Positions 16,268-23,274 of a stretch of 31,192 nucleotides of DNA are shown here, piece by piece. The notes beneath the pieces were generated by a model. It was not told where the DNA came from. It made no database searches and worked only from the letters and a program-made list of their open reading frames with translations. The DNA is taken from positions 1-31,192 of the IMG/VR virus record IMGVR_UViG_3300045922_000190; one strand, given 5' to 3'. A program made the translations under genes and the position numbers. This DNA comes from a virus. Numbering within the stretch: position 1 is the stretch's first letter; every line of letters starts with the position of its first letter.

Positions 16268-16838
16268 CAGACGAGTCACTTTCAGTAAGACGTTTTGATA
16301 AATCCATTAGATATTTATCAAATTCGTCTCGTCCTTTTTCTTCATAAACTTTTATTGCCTCTTTAATTTCAGACCTTAAATCACTGGCCAGCTCTTTTAC
16401 CTCAGTTTTTGAAACACCAAAAAATGGCCGACTTGGAACGGTGTCGCCTTCAATGTGATTGTAAGCCTTTGGCACTTGGGATTTATCATTCCAACCAATC
16501 GTTATCGTGTTGGCCGTCTGTTTTGTAACGTCCATTAACTCAAGCATATCGCCAGTTAATCGCATATTAACCTGGTTTCTAGATTTACCAAAAGCCTTAA
16601 AATCTGGGCTTTTAACATAGGCCTGTGAGTAAGGTGATTTTAGTTTAACTGGAGTTCCTTTACCGCTTAAGCCAAATTTAACACCTTCACCTGATTCTGT
16701 TCTGTCGCGAATATACTCAATTATTCTTTCACCAATAATTTCCCTAAGCTCAGGCTTGCCAGAAAAATCAACCCCAAAGATTTCCTTTAAATCAATCTCT
16801 TGCTCAACTAATCGCTTGGTAACCTTTGGAGCTTTCAT
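16257..16838 (-). CDS. gp10-like / virion morphogenesis protein, copy 1
   Basis: 193 aa. Following an acidic-basic N-terminal part, it has MRLTGDMLELMDVTKQTANT, TITIGW, YNHIEGDTVPSRPFFG, and a charged helical C-terminus ending SDSSDED. The order of elements matches gp10-type connectors or morphogenesis factors and the neighbour at 15713-16267. Lying just after the portal gene, it likely helps head completion. Precise role unclear. Confidence 0.55.
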   Translation of the reverse strand: MKAPKVTKRLVEQEIDLKEIFGVDFSGKPELREIIGERIIEYIRDRTESGEGVKFGLSGKGTPVKLKSPYSQAYVKSPDFKAFGKSRNQVNMRLTGDMLELMDVTKQTANTITIGWNDKSQVPKAYNHIEGDTVPSRPFFGVSKTEVKELASDLRSEIKEAIKVYEEKGRDEFDKYLMDLSKRLTESDSSDED

Positions 16839-16847
16839 TTTTTTTAC

Positions 16848-18350
16848 TTACCCTTGTATGTTTTGCTGGATTTCTTCGTCGTCGCTTTTGTCGCTTTCTT
16901 CATTGTCTTGGCCATTTGGTACCCCCATTTTTTGGCTGTTAATTTCTAGCAGTTTTTCTTCTGCCATTTCTCTTGTCATACCATCTAAAATCATTAGCGC
17001 ATCAGCCTTTGTAATTAACCCCAAACTAAGTCGCTTTTCTATAGACGCCTCAAGATCGGATTTTGTCTGTATTGATTGAGGTTCATAAAATTTAACCTCT
17101 AGCTCTGTATCATCTGACACAACATCGCTATAATACATCTGGTCAATTACATCTGATCCTCGATAAATCTCTACCCAACGCTTCATAAAATAAAAAACAG
17201 ATTGCTCTACCTGGTAAAATAAATCCATGTCGTCTTTAGATGCTTCAAAGCTCTCAATCATCGCAAGCAATCTTTCAAGACCTGAGGAGTATGACTTAAC
17301 ATCACCCCTTGCAACCAGTGCCTTAGTGTCTACGCCTTTAGATGACAAAAATAGCTTTAAATTCATCTCTAAAAATTCTAACGATGATCCAAGATCAGGA
17401 CTTGGGTTCGCAAACTCAAATCTTGGTTGCAATGTTGAGTTTGGATCTTGCTCCATAAATAAAATATGGTTTGGTCCGACAATTATATTTTCTGGAAATT
17501 TAGATGCATACACAATTGCCTGAGCATAGCCTTGCAGCCTGATAATATTTGCCAAATCACTTAACAAAACACCGAAATCAATTGAAAACTCAACAACACC
17601 ATTTGAACGACGTGCCCAATACTCAAAATCACGATCTGAAACAATATCTACAAAAGGTAATTCGCCTAAAGGATTTTCAACTGTTTCGCTTAAAATCTGT
17701 CCGTTGCCATCCATGATAAAATTTAGATCGTTCGTCCAAACTTCAAATCGTTTTTTAGCATTCTTCTTGTAGTCATCTGGGTCGGCAATTTTTTGATTTA
17801 CACCATCAATAATTTCTTTTTCAAATCCACGGATGTCTTCCATTTTATCAAAAACACTTATGATGTATGCATAAGGTATACCTTCTGGATCATTTTCATT
17901 TGGTATCACATCATATTGATGTGGCAGCAAAACCCTCAATTGAATTTTTTTATCCCTAGGGACAACCTGTAAAGCCACCTGGTCTTGTAGCTTGTAATAT
18001 CTGTTGGCTTTTTTTAGCTGCTGGTTAACTTTTGACAGGTAATACCATTCTTCAATTTGCATTCTTTGGTCATCATCTGTGTTTGTAAACATTCGACTTG
18101 GCTCGTGCTTATATATCGACGCCATGTCATCAATTATTTTCTTGCAAAGATTGATCGACAGAATTTTTCGCATCTCGTCGACTGTTTTTTTGCTAAATTC
18201 TTCCCTTAGTTTTTTTTCTATATATCTACCTTGACGCTCTTTATAAACCTCAAATCTTTTCAAACTTTCAGATTTTCTCGATTTATTTTCATCATTATTA
18301 ATCTCTGCAATTATTTGCATACGATCTGTTAAGTTTCTTAAATCAATCAT
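16848..18350 (-). CDS. Portal protein
   Basis: 500 aa, straight after the large terminase gene (three-base gap), the standard place of the portal. The pattern fits SPP1-Gp6-like portals: a charged N-terminal helix, NLCKKIIDDMASIYKHEPSR, then VLLPHQYDVIPNENDPEGIP, an acidic wing, a helical stem region (NLKLFLSSKGVDTKALV and AMIESFEASKDDMDLFYQVE), and a disordered acidic C-terminus (NEESDKSDDEE). It forms the dodecameric DNA gate of the capsid and docks the terminase. Confidence 0.85.
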   Translation of the reverse strand: MIDLRNLTDRMQIIAEINNDENKSRKSESLKRFEVYKERQGRYIEKKLREEFSKKTVDEMRKILSINLCKKIIDDMASIYKHEPSRMFTNTDDDQRMQIEEWYYLSKVNQQLKKANRYYKLQDQVALQVVPRDKKIQLRVLLPHQYDVIPNENDPEGIPYAYIISVFDKMEDIRGFEKEIIDGVNQKIADPDDYKKNAKKRFEVWTNDLNFIMDGNGQILSETVENPLGELPFVDIVSDRDFEYWARRSNGVVEFSIDFGVLLSDLANIIRLQGYAQAIVYASKFPENIIVGPNHILFMEQDPNSTLQPRFEFANPSPDLGSSLEFLEMNLKLFLSSKGVDTKALVARGDVKSYSSGLERLLAMIESFEASKDDMDLFYQVEQSVFYFMKRWVEIYRGSDVIDQMYYSDVVSDDTELEVKFYEPQSIQTKSDLEASIEKRLSLGLITKADALMILDGMTREMAEEKLLEINSQKMGVPNGQDNEESDKSDDEEIQQNIQG

Positions 18351-18353
18351 TTT

Positions 18354-19574
18354 TTACCTCGAATAAACGGAAACTGTTTGTTGCTTTTTGTAAATGGGGG
18401 AACAGTAGTAAACATAATATCCAAGAGCATCCGAAATGTGAGTTAAATCACTGTCAGATGTGTCTGGCAAACTAGTCCCCTCTTTGTAAGTCACCTGTTC
18501 TAGATCTTTTATCAGTCGTTGACATTTGTCACTAATTACAATTTTGTTTTTAGATAAAAGGCCATTTACCGTATTATATCTGTCGATTCTAAATGGATTG
18601 TTCGTTGATTTAACGTCAAATCCCATTTGTCTTAAAATCTCATGATCCGACATACCAACACCTTGTGTTTTCATCGCACGACCTGTCGAGTCTGGGACTA
18701 TTGGCAAATTAAACCCATACTTTTGTCCTATATACTTACCAGCCTCACTTGTATTTGAATTTTTGATCCAAATCTCATCAATAACATAAATTGTGTCGTT
18801 ATAGTGCTGGCAAATAGCAGCCGTCATTGGACTGACGTTAAAATCCATACCAACCCATATTGGATAGTTTTGATGCTTTTCCACCCTTTTAACGTGCTTT
18901 TCCCTATCAAATGCATAATAGATTCGACCTTGTGTCGTCGATAAAAATTCGCCCATTACCTCTTGCTTAAAAATTTTTTCATCATAACTAGCCTGCATCG
19001 ACTCGATATAACTCTCTGGTAAGTATGGGTTGTCATAACTTGATGCTTTTATAGCTCTGAATTCATCTGTTTTCTTGTCTGCTATAAAATAATCATACAA
19101 AAACGTAAAACCTAGTGGCGTCGATGTGAACCTGGCCTTTAGTTTTTTGGCTCTTTTGTCCCTAAGCCTACCCATCAGCATTAAAAATGCTTGGTAGCTT
19201 AAATCCCTTGTTTCATCATTCCATAGCTTTCCAACCTCAACACCACGAACCATGTCGTAGTTATCCATAGAGTAAGTAAGCCATTTTGATTTTTCTATTT
19301 TTAGCATTTTTTTTTGCTGGTTATATTCATATCTCAAGCCTAGATTGTCTAACTCGGCAAACAATGTTTGTAGCGTCGCATTTATCAGCTGGTTATATGT
19401 GTTTGCACTGATTAAACCCATTGGCTCTGGATCTGTGATTGATTCCTGTATGACGAAATGGGCACCTGCAAATGTTTTACCGCTGCCAACACCACCTGCA
19501 AGTAAAACAAATTTTTCTTGTGAGGACAAAAAATCGAGCTGATGCCTAAGAAGATTCACTATCTTTTGTTGCAT
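18354..19574 (-). CDS. terL: Terminase large subunit
   Basis: 406 aa, ATPase plus nuclease packaging motor. Walker A is GGVGSGKT (27-34). A Walker B-like GKLWNDE lies at 115-121, followed by a STPLGF coupling-type stretch at 151-156. The C-terminal RNase H-like nuclease has D244 (VGMDFNVSP), D266/E267 (VIDEIW), D295 (VPDSTG) and D382 (HISDALGYYVYY). It overlaps the small subunit gene by 29 nt. It cuts and pumps DNA through the portal. Length is at the short end for the family, but both catalytic halves are present. Confidence 0.93.
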   Translation of the reverse strand: MQQKIVNLLRHQLDFLSSQEKFVLLAGGVGSGKTFAGAHFVIQESITDPEPMGLISANTYNQLINATLQTLFAELDNLGLRYEYNQQKKMLKIEKSKWLTYSMDNYDMVRGVEVGKLWNDETRDLSYQAFLMLMGRLRDKRAKKLKARFTSTPLGFTFLYDYFIADKKTDEFRAIKASSYDNPYLPESYIESMQASYDEKIFKQEVMGEFLSTTQGRIYYAFDREKHVKRVEKHQNYPIWVGMDFNVSPMTAAICQHYNDTIYVIDEIWIKNSNTSEAGKYIGQKYGFNLPIVPDSTGRAMKTQGVGMSDHEILRQMGFDVKSTNNPFRIDRYNTVNGLLSKNKIVISDKCQRLIKDLEQVTYKEGTSLPDTSDSDLTHISDALGYYVYYCSPIYKKQQTVSVYSR

Positions 19575-19974
19575 ATATTATTTTTATATCCCTTTCACCA
19601 TCATTGGCGGCATTGGCCATCTTTTCGCCAAGAACTTTACCAGCGGAGCTAATCATACTGAATTCACCTTCTAATATTTTTATTGCTAATTTAGTTCTGT
19701 CTGGATGATCTGGGTTATCTAACACCTGCTGAATAATTGAAATAGCTTTTGGCCTTAGCTCTAAGATCGTATTGATGTCGATTTGTTTTTTTAGAAACAT
19801 CTCCTCAGCTACATATCTTTTTCGATTTGCTATTTCTAATTGGACTTTTTCATCCTTTAGCATCGACATCACTTGTAACCTGCCAAACATTTTCACCAGG
19901 TCACCAGTGTGCATTTTTAAATTCACTATACAGTGAATAAAATCCTGCTCTATTTCAGATAGCTGTGAGCTCAT
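19546..19974 (-). CDS. terS: Terminase small subunit
   Basis: 142 aa, directly upstream of the large subunit. It is helical: SEIEQDFIHCIVNLKMHTGD and QLEIANRKRYVAEEMFLKKQ, then ELRPKAISIIQQVLDN and PDRTKLAIKILEGE, as in small terminases that bind DNA through a helical domain and oligomerise. ATG 19974 overlaps the Dam stop (19971). No certain helix-turn-helix is visible; the call relies on position and pattern. Confidence 0.75.
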   Translation of the reverse strand: MSSQLSEIEQDFIHCIVNLKMHTGDLVKMFGRLQVMSMLKDEKVQLEIANRKRYVAEEMFLKKQIDINTILELRPKAISIIQQVLDNPDHPDRTKLAIKILEGEFSMISSAGKVLGEKMANAANDGERDIKIIYATKDSESS

Positions 19975-21026
19975 AGTCCTAAAGCCTTAACAGCAATTTT
20001 ATTGCCGTAAACTTTTTCGGTTTTTACTAAATATTCCTTTTCTGAAGAAAAAAGTGATCTTTTTTGTGTTTTAAACACAAGTTTAAATCTTTCATCGTCA
20101 ATATTATATTCGCTTATGAATACTGGATTTTTTTGAGCATCTGCCCAATCAAAAAATGCCTTGTGATTAAACTCGCCGCCATAATCTGCTGTTCCTTTGT
20201 ATGGAATGTCGCAATAGATAACTGAATTTTCTTTTATCGGAACATTTTCATAGCTTGCTGTGTAAAAATTTATCCGCTCTAGTTGCTCTAGCTGCTCTAG
20301 CCGCTGTAGCCGCTGTAGCCGCTGTAGCCGCTGTAGCCGCTCTAGCTGCTCTAGCCGCTGTAGCTGCTCTAGCCGCTGTAGCCGCTCTAGCTGCTCTAGC
20401 TGCTGTAGCCGCTGTAGTTGCTGTAGACACCTAAAATTATCAGCGGTTTGATTTGCTTTTACTATTTTTAAATTTGATTCATTTAAAAAAGGCCAAAGAA
20501 ATTCTGGTACCTTTGTTTTTCTGTAGAATTCAATTTTATTTCTTAAAAACAATCTTTTTTGATATATAGTGTAGCCATCATTAAACTTTTTTAATCCTAA
20601 AGTCTTTTCAGCAAGTTCATCAAAGTCATTAAACACAATAGCATTATGCATTGATCTTTTGTATGGCTCTATTTCTTTTGAAAATAGATATGTTTTTCCA
20701 TCATTTCCAAATGACCAAATAATTTTAATCATTGGATCAGTGTCTAAATTAGCAAAAAACTCATTCCTAGAAACAAATGACGGATTAAAAACATCGTAAT
20801 TATATTTACCAGCCATAGCATTTTTTATCAGGTCGCAGATCCCAGGCCTTATTTCGTTAAAATGAAAATACTTAAAGTGATTTCTGCGCCTTAAAAGCAT
20901 TGCATGAGTGACTGAAAACCCACCACCGAAAAGATCGTAGAAATTGTCTGCCTTTGGGAAAATGCGAATAATTTCTTCGCATATACCACCCTTACTGCCC
21001 ATGTAAGGTATTCCATACTCAGCCAT
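19971..21026 (-). CDS. Dam-type N6-adenine DNA methyltransferase with internal L-x-Q/R repeats
   Basis: 351 aa, D12 class. The SAM site is near the N-terminus: YGIPYMGSKGG (4-14) and YDLFGGGFSVTH (30-41). The catalytic tetrapeptide is CDIPYKGT (272-279), where DPPY is usual, so isoleucine replaces the first proline. Between the two lies residues 201-251, a run of 17 three-residue units L-(Q/E)-(Q/R), absent from the core family and probably a looped coiled helix. It overlaps the ParB-like gene by eight bases and the small terminase by four. Methylation may mark phage DNA or protect it from restriction. Confidence 0.85.
   Translation of the reverse strand: MAEYGIPYMGSKGGICEEIIRIFPKADNFYDLFGGGFSVTHAMLLRRRNHFKYFHFNEIRPGICDLIKNAMAGKYNYDVFNPSFVSRNEFFANLDTDPMIKIIWSFGNDGKTYLFSKEIEPYKRSMHNAIVFNDFDELAEKTLGLKKFNDGYTIYQKRLFLRNKIEFYRKTKVPEFLWPFLNESNLKIVKANQTADNFRCLQQLQRLQQLEQLERLQRLEQLQRLEQLERLQRLQRLQRLQRLEQLEQLERINFYTASYENVPIKENSVIYCDIPYKGTADYGGEFNHKAFFDWADAQKNPVFISEYNIDDERFKLVFKTQKRSLFSSEKEYLVKTEKVYGNKIAVKALGL
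20274..20426 (-). repeat. 17 x 9-nt tandem repeat inside the methyltransferase gene
   Basis: Seventeen units of nine bases; on the coding strand the unit is CTA-(C/G)AG-C(A/G)G. Apart from one CAA, units differ almost only at two positions: the second codon (CAG or GAG) and the third (CAG or CGG), giving LQQ, LQR, LEQ and LER in a mosaic. A period of three codons keeps any unit gain or loss in frame. Confidence 0.95.
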
Positions 21027-21573
21027 TAAACTTAGCCTTTACAATCATTCCACGACCAGTTAGTTCCTCACAAAGAGCTGTCATTTCTTCGCTGCTTACG
21101 CACAAAACCTCAACTTTAAATTCCATTGGCTTTTCGCTTTCTGGTTTTTCATCGACATTTTCATCTAAAGAATGCAGCAAAAGATCCTCAACGCCAAAAA
21201 GATCTAGTTCAAATCCGTCTGGCAGCTCTAATTCTTTAATTAATGAGACCATCATTTCATCGTCGTGTTCTGCTAGTTCAGAAATTTTATTGTCACTGAT
21301 TAGGAAAGCAATTTCTTGCGACTTATCATCAAACTTTTGCATATCTACAGGAACCTCAGTCCAGCCATTAAGTTTAGCAGCAGCTAACCTTGCGTGACCT
21401 GCGACAAGGTGACCTGAAAGTGTTGAAACAACCAATGGATGCCGCCATCCTTGGTAGTTTAGAATTTTTGCCAGTAATTCAATCTGCTTATCAGAATGCT
21501 TGTTCGGATTTTGCGGATGCTCGATGATCTGAGTAATTGGAATCATTTGTTGATAGCTGCAATTGATGGTCAT
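21019..21573 (-). CDS. ParB-like N-terminal domain protein
   Basis: 184 aa. Residues 9-95 match the ParB/Srx-like domain: IPITQIIEHPQNPNKHSDKQ, then GWRHPLVVSTLSGHLVAGHA with RLAAAKLNGWTEVPV. The C-terminus is acidic, ending in a short beta-alpha domain (FKVEVLCVSSEEMTALCEEL). In phages this domain often sits upstream of methyltransferase and terminase genes, as here, where it may bind or nick DNA or regulate. GGGGGAAAA precedes ATG 21573. No helix-turn-helix partition domain is present, so a true partition function is not supported. Confidence 0.8.
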   Translation of the reverse strand: MTINCSYQQMIPITQIIEHPQNPNKHSDKQIELLAKILNYQGWRHPLVVSTLSGHLVAGHARLAAAKLNGWTEVPVDMQKFDDKSQEIAFLISDNKISELAEHDDEMMVSLIKELELPDGFELDLFGVEDLLLHSLDENVDEKPESEKPMEFKVEVLCVSSEEMTALCEELTGRGMIVKAKFNG

Positions 21574-21592
21574 TTTTCCCCCTGGTAAGCTG

Positions 21593-21811
21593 CTAATGAA
21601 GGTTTAAGTCATCTTCATTTGATTCGACAAAAAGCCTTTGTGGAAATTCATTTACATTGTCTACAAATTCAATCAAGTAATCCATAAAATCATCTGGTGT
21701 CATTGATTTTTTTGTAATGATTGAAAGATCGACTCGCCTCATGTCGTCGTCATATTTGATTAAGATTTCTAGCAACTGTTCTTTGTGAATTACTTTTTTG
21801 AAATTAGACAT
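21593..21811 (-). CDS. Small acidic phage protein (unknown)
   Basis: 72 aa, starting MSNFKKVIHKEQLLEILIKY at ATG 21811. It is helical and acidic at its end (VESNEDDLNLH). The start lies in an inverted repeat, ATGACCA and TGGTCAT around 21810-21827, that also covers the previous gene's stop; it might govern translation. No family recognised. The gene is one of two small minus-strand genes between the coiled-coil gene and the ParB-like gene. Confidence 0.6.
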   Translation of the reverse strand: MSNFKKVIHKEQLLEILIKYDDDMRRVDLSIITKKSMTPDDFMDYLIEFVDNVNEFPQRLFVESNEDDLNLH

Positions 21812-21823
21812 GACCAATTGTGG

Positions 21824-22006
21824 TCATTTTTCTTTAGGTAATTCAATTAATTCATTAGCCGAAACTGGACGTATTGATCCGTCTGGGAATTTAACAATTG
21901 GCTCTGGCCATTCGTAGTAAATTTCTTTAATTGTTTTGACGACCACAATTTTATCTGTTGGCTGATGTAGGTATGGCTCGTTTATTTTTAGATTTTCAAT
22001 TTTCAT
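21824..22006 (-). CDS. Small phage protein (unknown)
   Basis: About 60 aa, starting MKIENLKINEPYLHQPTDKI at ATG 22006; a GTG at 22024 would add six residues. Strand-forming sequence with a KFPDGSIRPVSANELIEL end recalls small SH3-like or beta-barrel accessory proteins of phages, but I cannot assign a family. Its stop abuts the next gene with a short inverted repeat. Confidence 0.55.
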   Translation of the reverse strand: MKIENLKINEPYLHQPTDKIVVVKTIKEIYYEWPEPIVKFPDGSIRPVSANELIELPKEK

Positions 22007-22055
22007 CGCTTTATTTTCTATCACAATTTTAGTTTTTTGATGTAATTAAAGAATT

Positions 22056-22241
22056 ATGGATGTGAATGAAAAGCTATTACTTATTGAAAATGAAGTTGAA
22101 GACTTAAAAGTTGACATTGAAAACCTTGAGGAGCGCATTGGTGACCTTAGGGATATGCTTTTGGTTTTGCTTAACCAGCTGGAAGAATCGGCATCACACC
22201 TAGCAAGACTAACGAGAGCAATGGACAAAAAAAGCCTTTAA
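22056..22241 (+). CDS. Plus-strand coiled-coil protein
   Basis: 61 aa with a near-continuous heptad pattern (ENEVEDLKVDIENLEERIGD, then LRDMLLVLLNQLEESASHLA). It is read on the plus strand, in a stretch where all neighbours are on the minus strand. The opposite-strand frame (22046-22228) is a serine-rich artefact. It starts 49 bases before the region upstream of the 22006 gene and ends overlapping by four bases the convergent YkgJ-type gene. AAAG lies five bases before ATG, a weak site. Without this gene the minus unit would have a 231-base gap here. Function unknown. Confidence 0.6.
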   Translation: MDVNEKLLLIENEVEDLKVDIENLEERIGDLRDMLLVLLNQLEESASHLARLTRAMDKKSL

Positions 22242-22813
22242 AGTCTCTCAATTTCACGCCACACAGCGTCTGGAATTGTGGTTTTCTCATCAACTGACGC
22301 CATTACGTTAGCAAGCATCACTATTTCTTGCGATGCAACAATCTTTATTTTCGATTTTCTACCTGGTGTGCAGTTTTCTTTTGGTGATGAAACGAACCAA
22401 CTTCTGCAAAACGATGGTCGCGCTTCGTAAACTCCACAGGAGCCATCTGGTTGATTGAAAACGCACAGAGCATCATTACCTAGGCTTTTTTGATAACTCG
22501 TCAAATTTTGGCGATTAGAGCGCCTAAACGCGATTTGTTTTTTAAGCCTGTTTTTATCTATTTCTATGTTTTTAAATTTAGCATACTGCATCATTAGTTT
22601 AACTTCTTGTGTCGTGCATTCCACTGGTTCGTAGCAGCAGAAATTGCATCCTTTTTGGCAGGTGATTTTTTTGGTCTCGTGTTCTTGCATCAATTTACAG
22701 GCCGCATCGATTGATTTATGCATCGTTACAACTGCAAGGTTGTGGCCGACCATTTCTTTGAGCTTTTTGTAGCTGGTCTTTATGGATTGAAATTCTTGGC
22801 TAAATTTATTCAT
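22238..22813 (-). CDS. YkgJ-type cysteine-cluster (metal-binding) protein
   Basis: About 191 aa. Residues about 52-70 contain CQKGCNFCCYEPVECT, and a second cluster follows (CGVYEARPSFCRSW, then NCTPG), which together match the YkgJ-type zinc/iron-binding family, C-x3-C-x2-CC...C...RPxxCR. ATG 22813 is chosen, with AAAGG eight bases upstream; GTG 22816 adds one residue. The family is common in bacteria, and its biochemical role is not firmly known. In this phage it lies between the origin-like region and the packaging block. Confidence 0.8.
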   Translation of the reverse strand: MNKFSQEFQSIKTSYKKLKEMVGHNLAVVTMHKSIDAACKLMQEHETKKITCQKGCNFCCYEPVECTTQEVKLMMQYAKFKNIEIDKNRLKKQIAFRRSNRQNLTSYQKSLGNDALCVFNQPDGSCGVYEARPSFCRSWFVSSPKENCTPGRKSKIKIVASQEIVMLANVMASVDEKTTIPDAVWREIERL

Positions 22814-22951
22814 CACAAAAGCCTTTGTTAATTGTGGTCAAATTACGAGTTTTTTGCCCTTTTTCAACGCATTTCGTTAGAAAAACCCGCTCCCCCAATT
22901 TCTGCGCAAAAAATGATGATTTTTTGCCATTTTTTACCTTTTTTCAAAAAT

Positions 22952-22973
22952 CAAATCGAATATATTCGATTTG
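22952..22973. promoter_or_regulatory. 22-bp perfect palindrome, operator or origin element
   Basis: The half-site CAAATCGAATA (22952-22962) is followed without a gap by its reverse complement (22963-22973). A perfect 22-bp dyad fits a dimeric repressor or initiator site. It lies 139 bases upstream of the YkgJ-type start and 8 bases before the first GTAAC motif, so it could control that gene or belong to the origin. The binding protein is not known; the XRE protein is one candidate. Confidence 0.6.
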
Positions 22974-22980
22974 GAGTTTT

Positions 22981-23269
22981 GTTACGGAACCTTGTTTCGC
23001 AAATACGTAACAAGAATTCTTTATGTATATCAATAACTTACAGCCAAAAAAATTTGTTACACTTTACTTTCGGAAAACTCTTAAAAATTTTTAAACAACT
23101 ATTATATTTTCTATTATCCTACCCCCTATTTTTACTATATTTTTTTTTTTTTTATTTTTATTAAAAAAAGAGTAACAAGTGTAACAAATAATATATCTAT
23201 CTGAAATCATTTGATTTTTTTTATTACATTTTGTCTAAAAAACCAGTAACAACCAGTAACACCCGTAAC
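22981..23269. other. Candidate replication origin with GTAAC iterons
   Basis: In this 290-base non-coding stretch the five-base GTAAC occurs eight times on either strand: 22981 and 23056 as GTTAC, and 23007, 23172, 23181, 23246, 23256, 23265 as GTAAC. The last five sit at nine- or ten-base steps within two groups. Chance would give about one half. Very AT-rich runs (23101-23170) lie between. It follows directly after the primase-helicase stop, a common position for a phage origin. CAG(TAAC), CCG(TAAC) and TG(TAAC) variants mean that the flanks vary. An mRNA leader role cannot be excluded. Confidence 0.55.
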
Positions 23270-23274
23270 AGCCT

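Noticed and set aside
20248-20430. Alanine/threonine/arginine-rich minus frame in the Dam gene
   Set aside because: A frame-shifted reading of the 9-nt repeat; the Dam frame has real catalytic motifs.
22046-22228. Serine-rich minus frame opposite the coiled-coil gene
   Set aside because: Composition of an antisense artefact of acidic heptads; no ribosome site.
22981-23269. CRISPR array
   Set aside because: The GTAAC repeats are too short and irregular, with no constant spacers.
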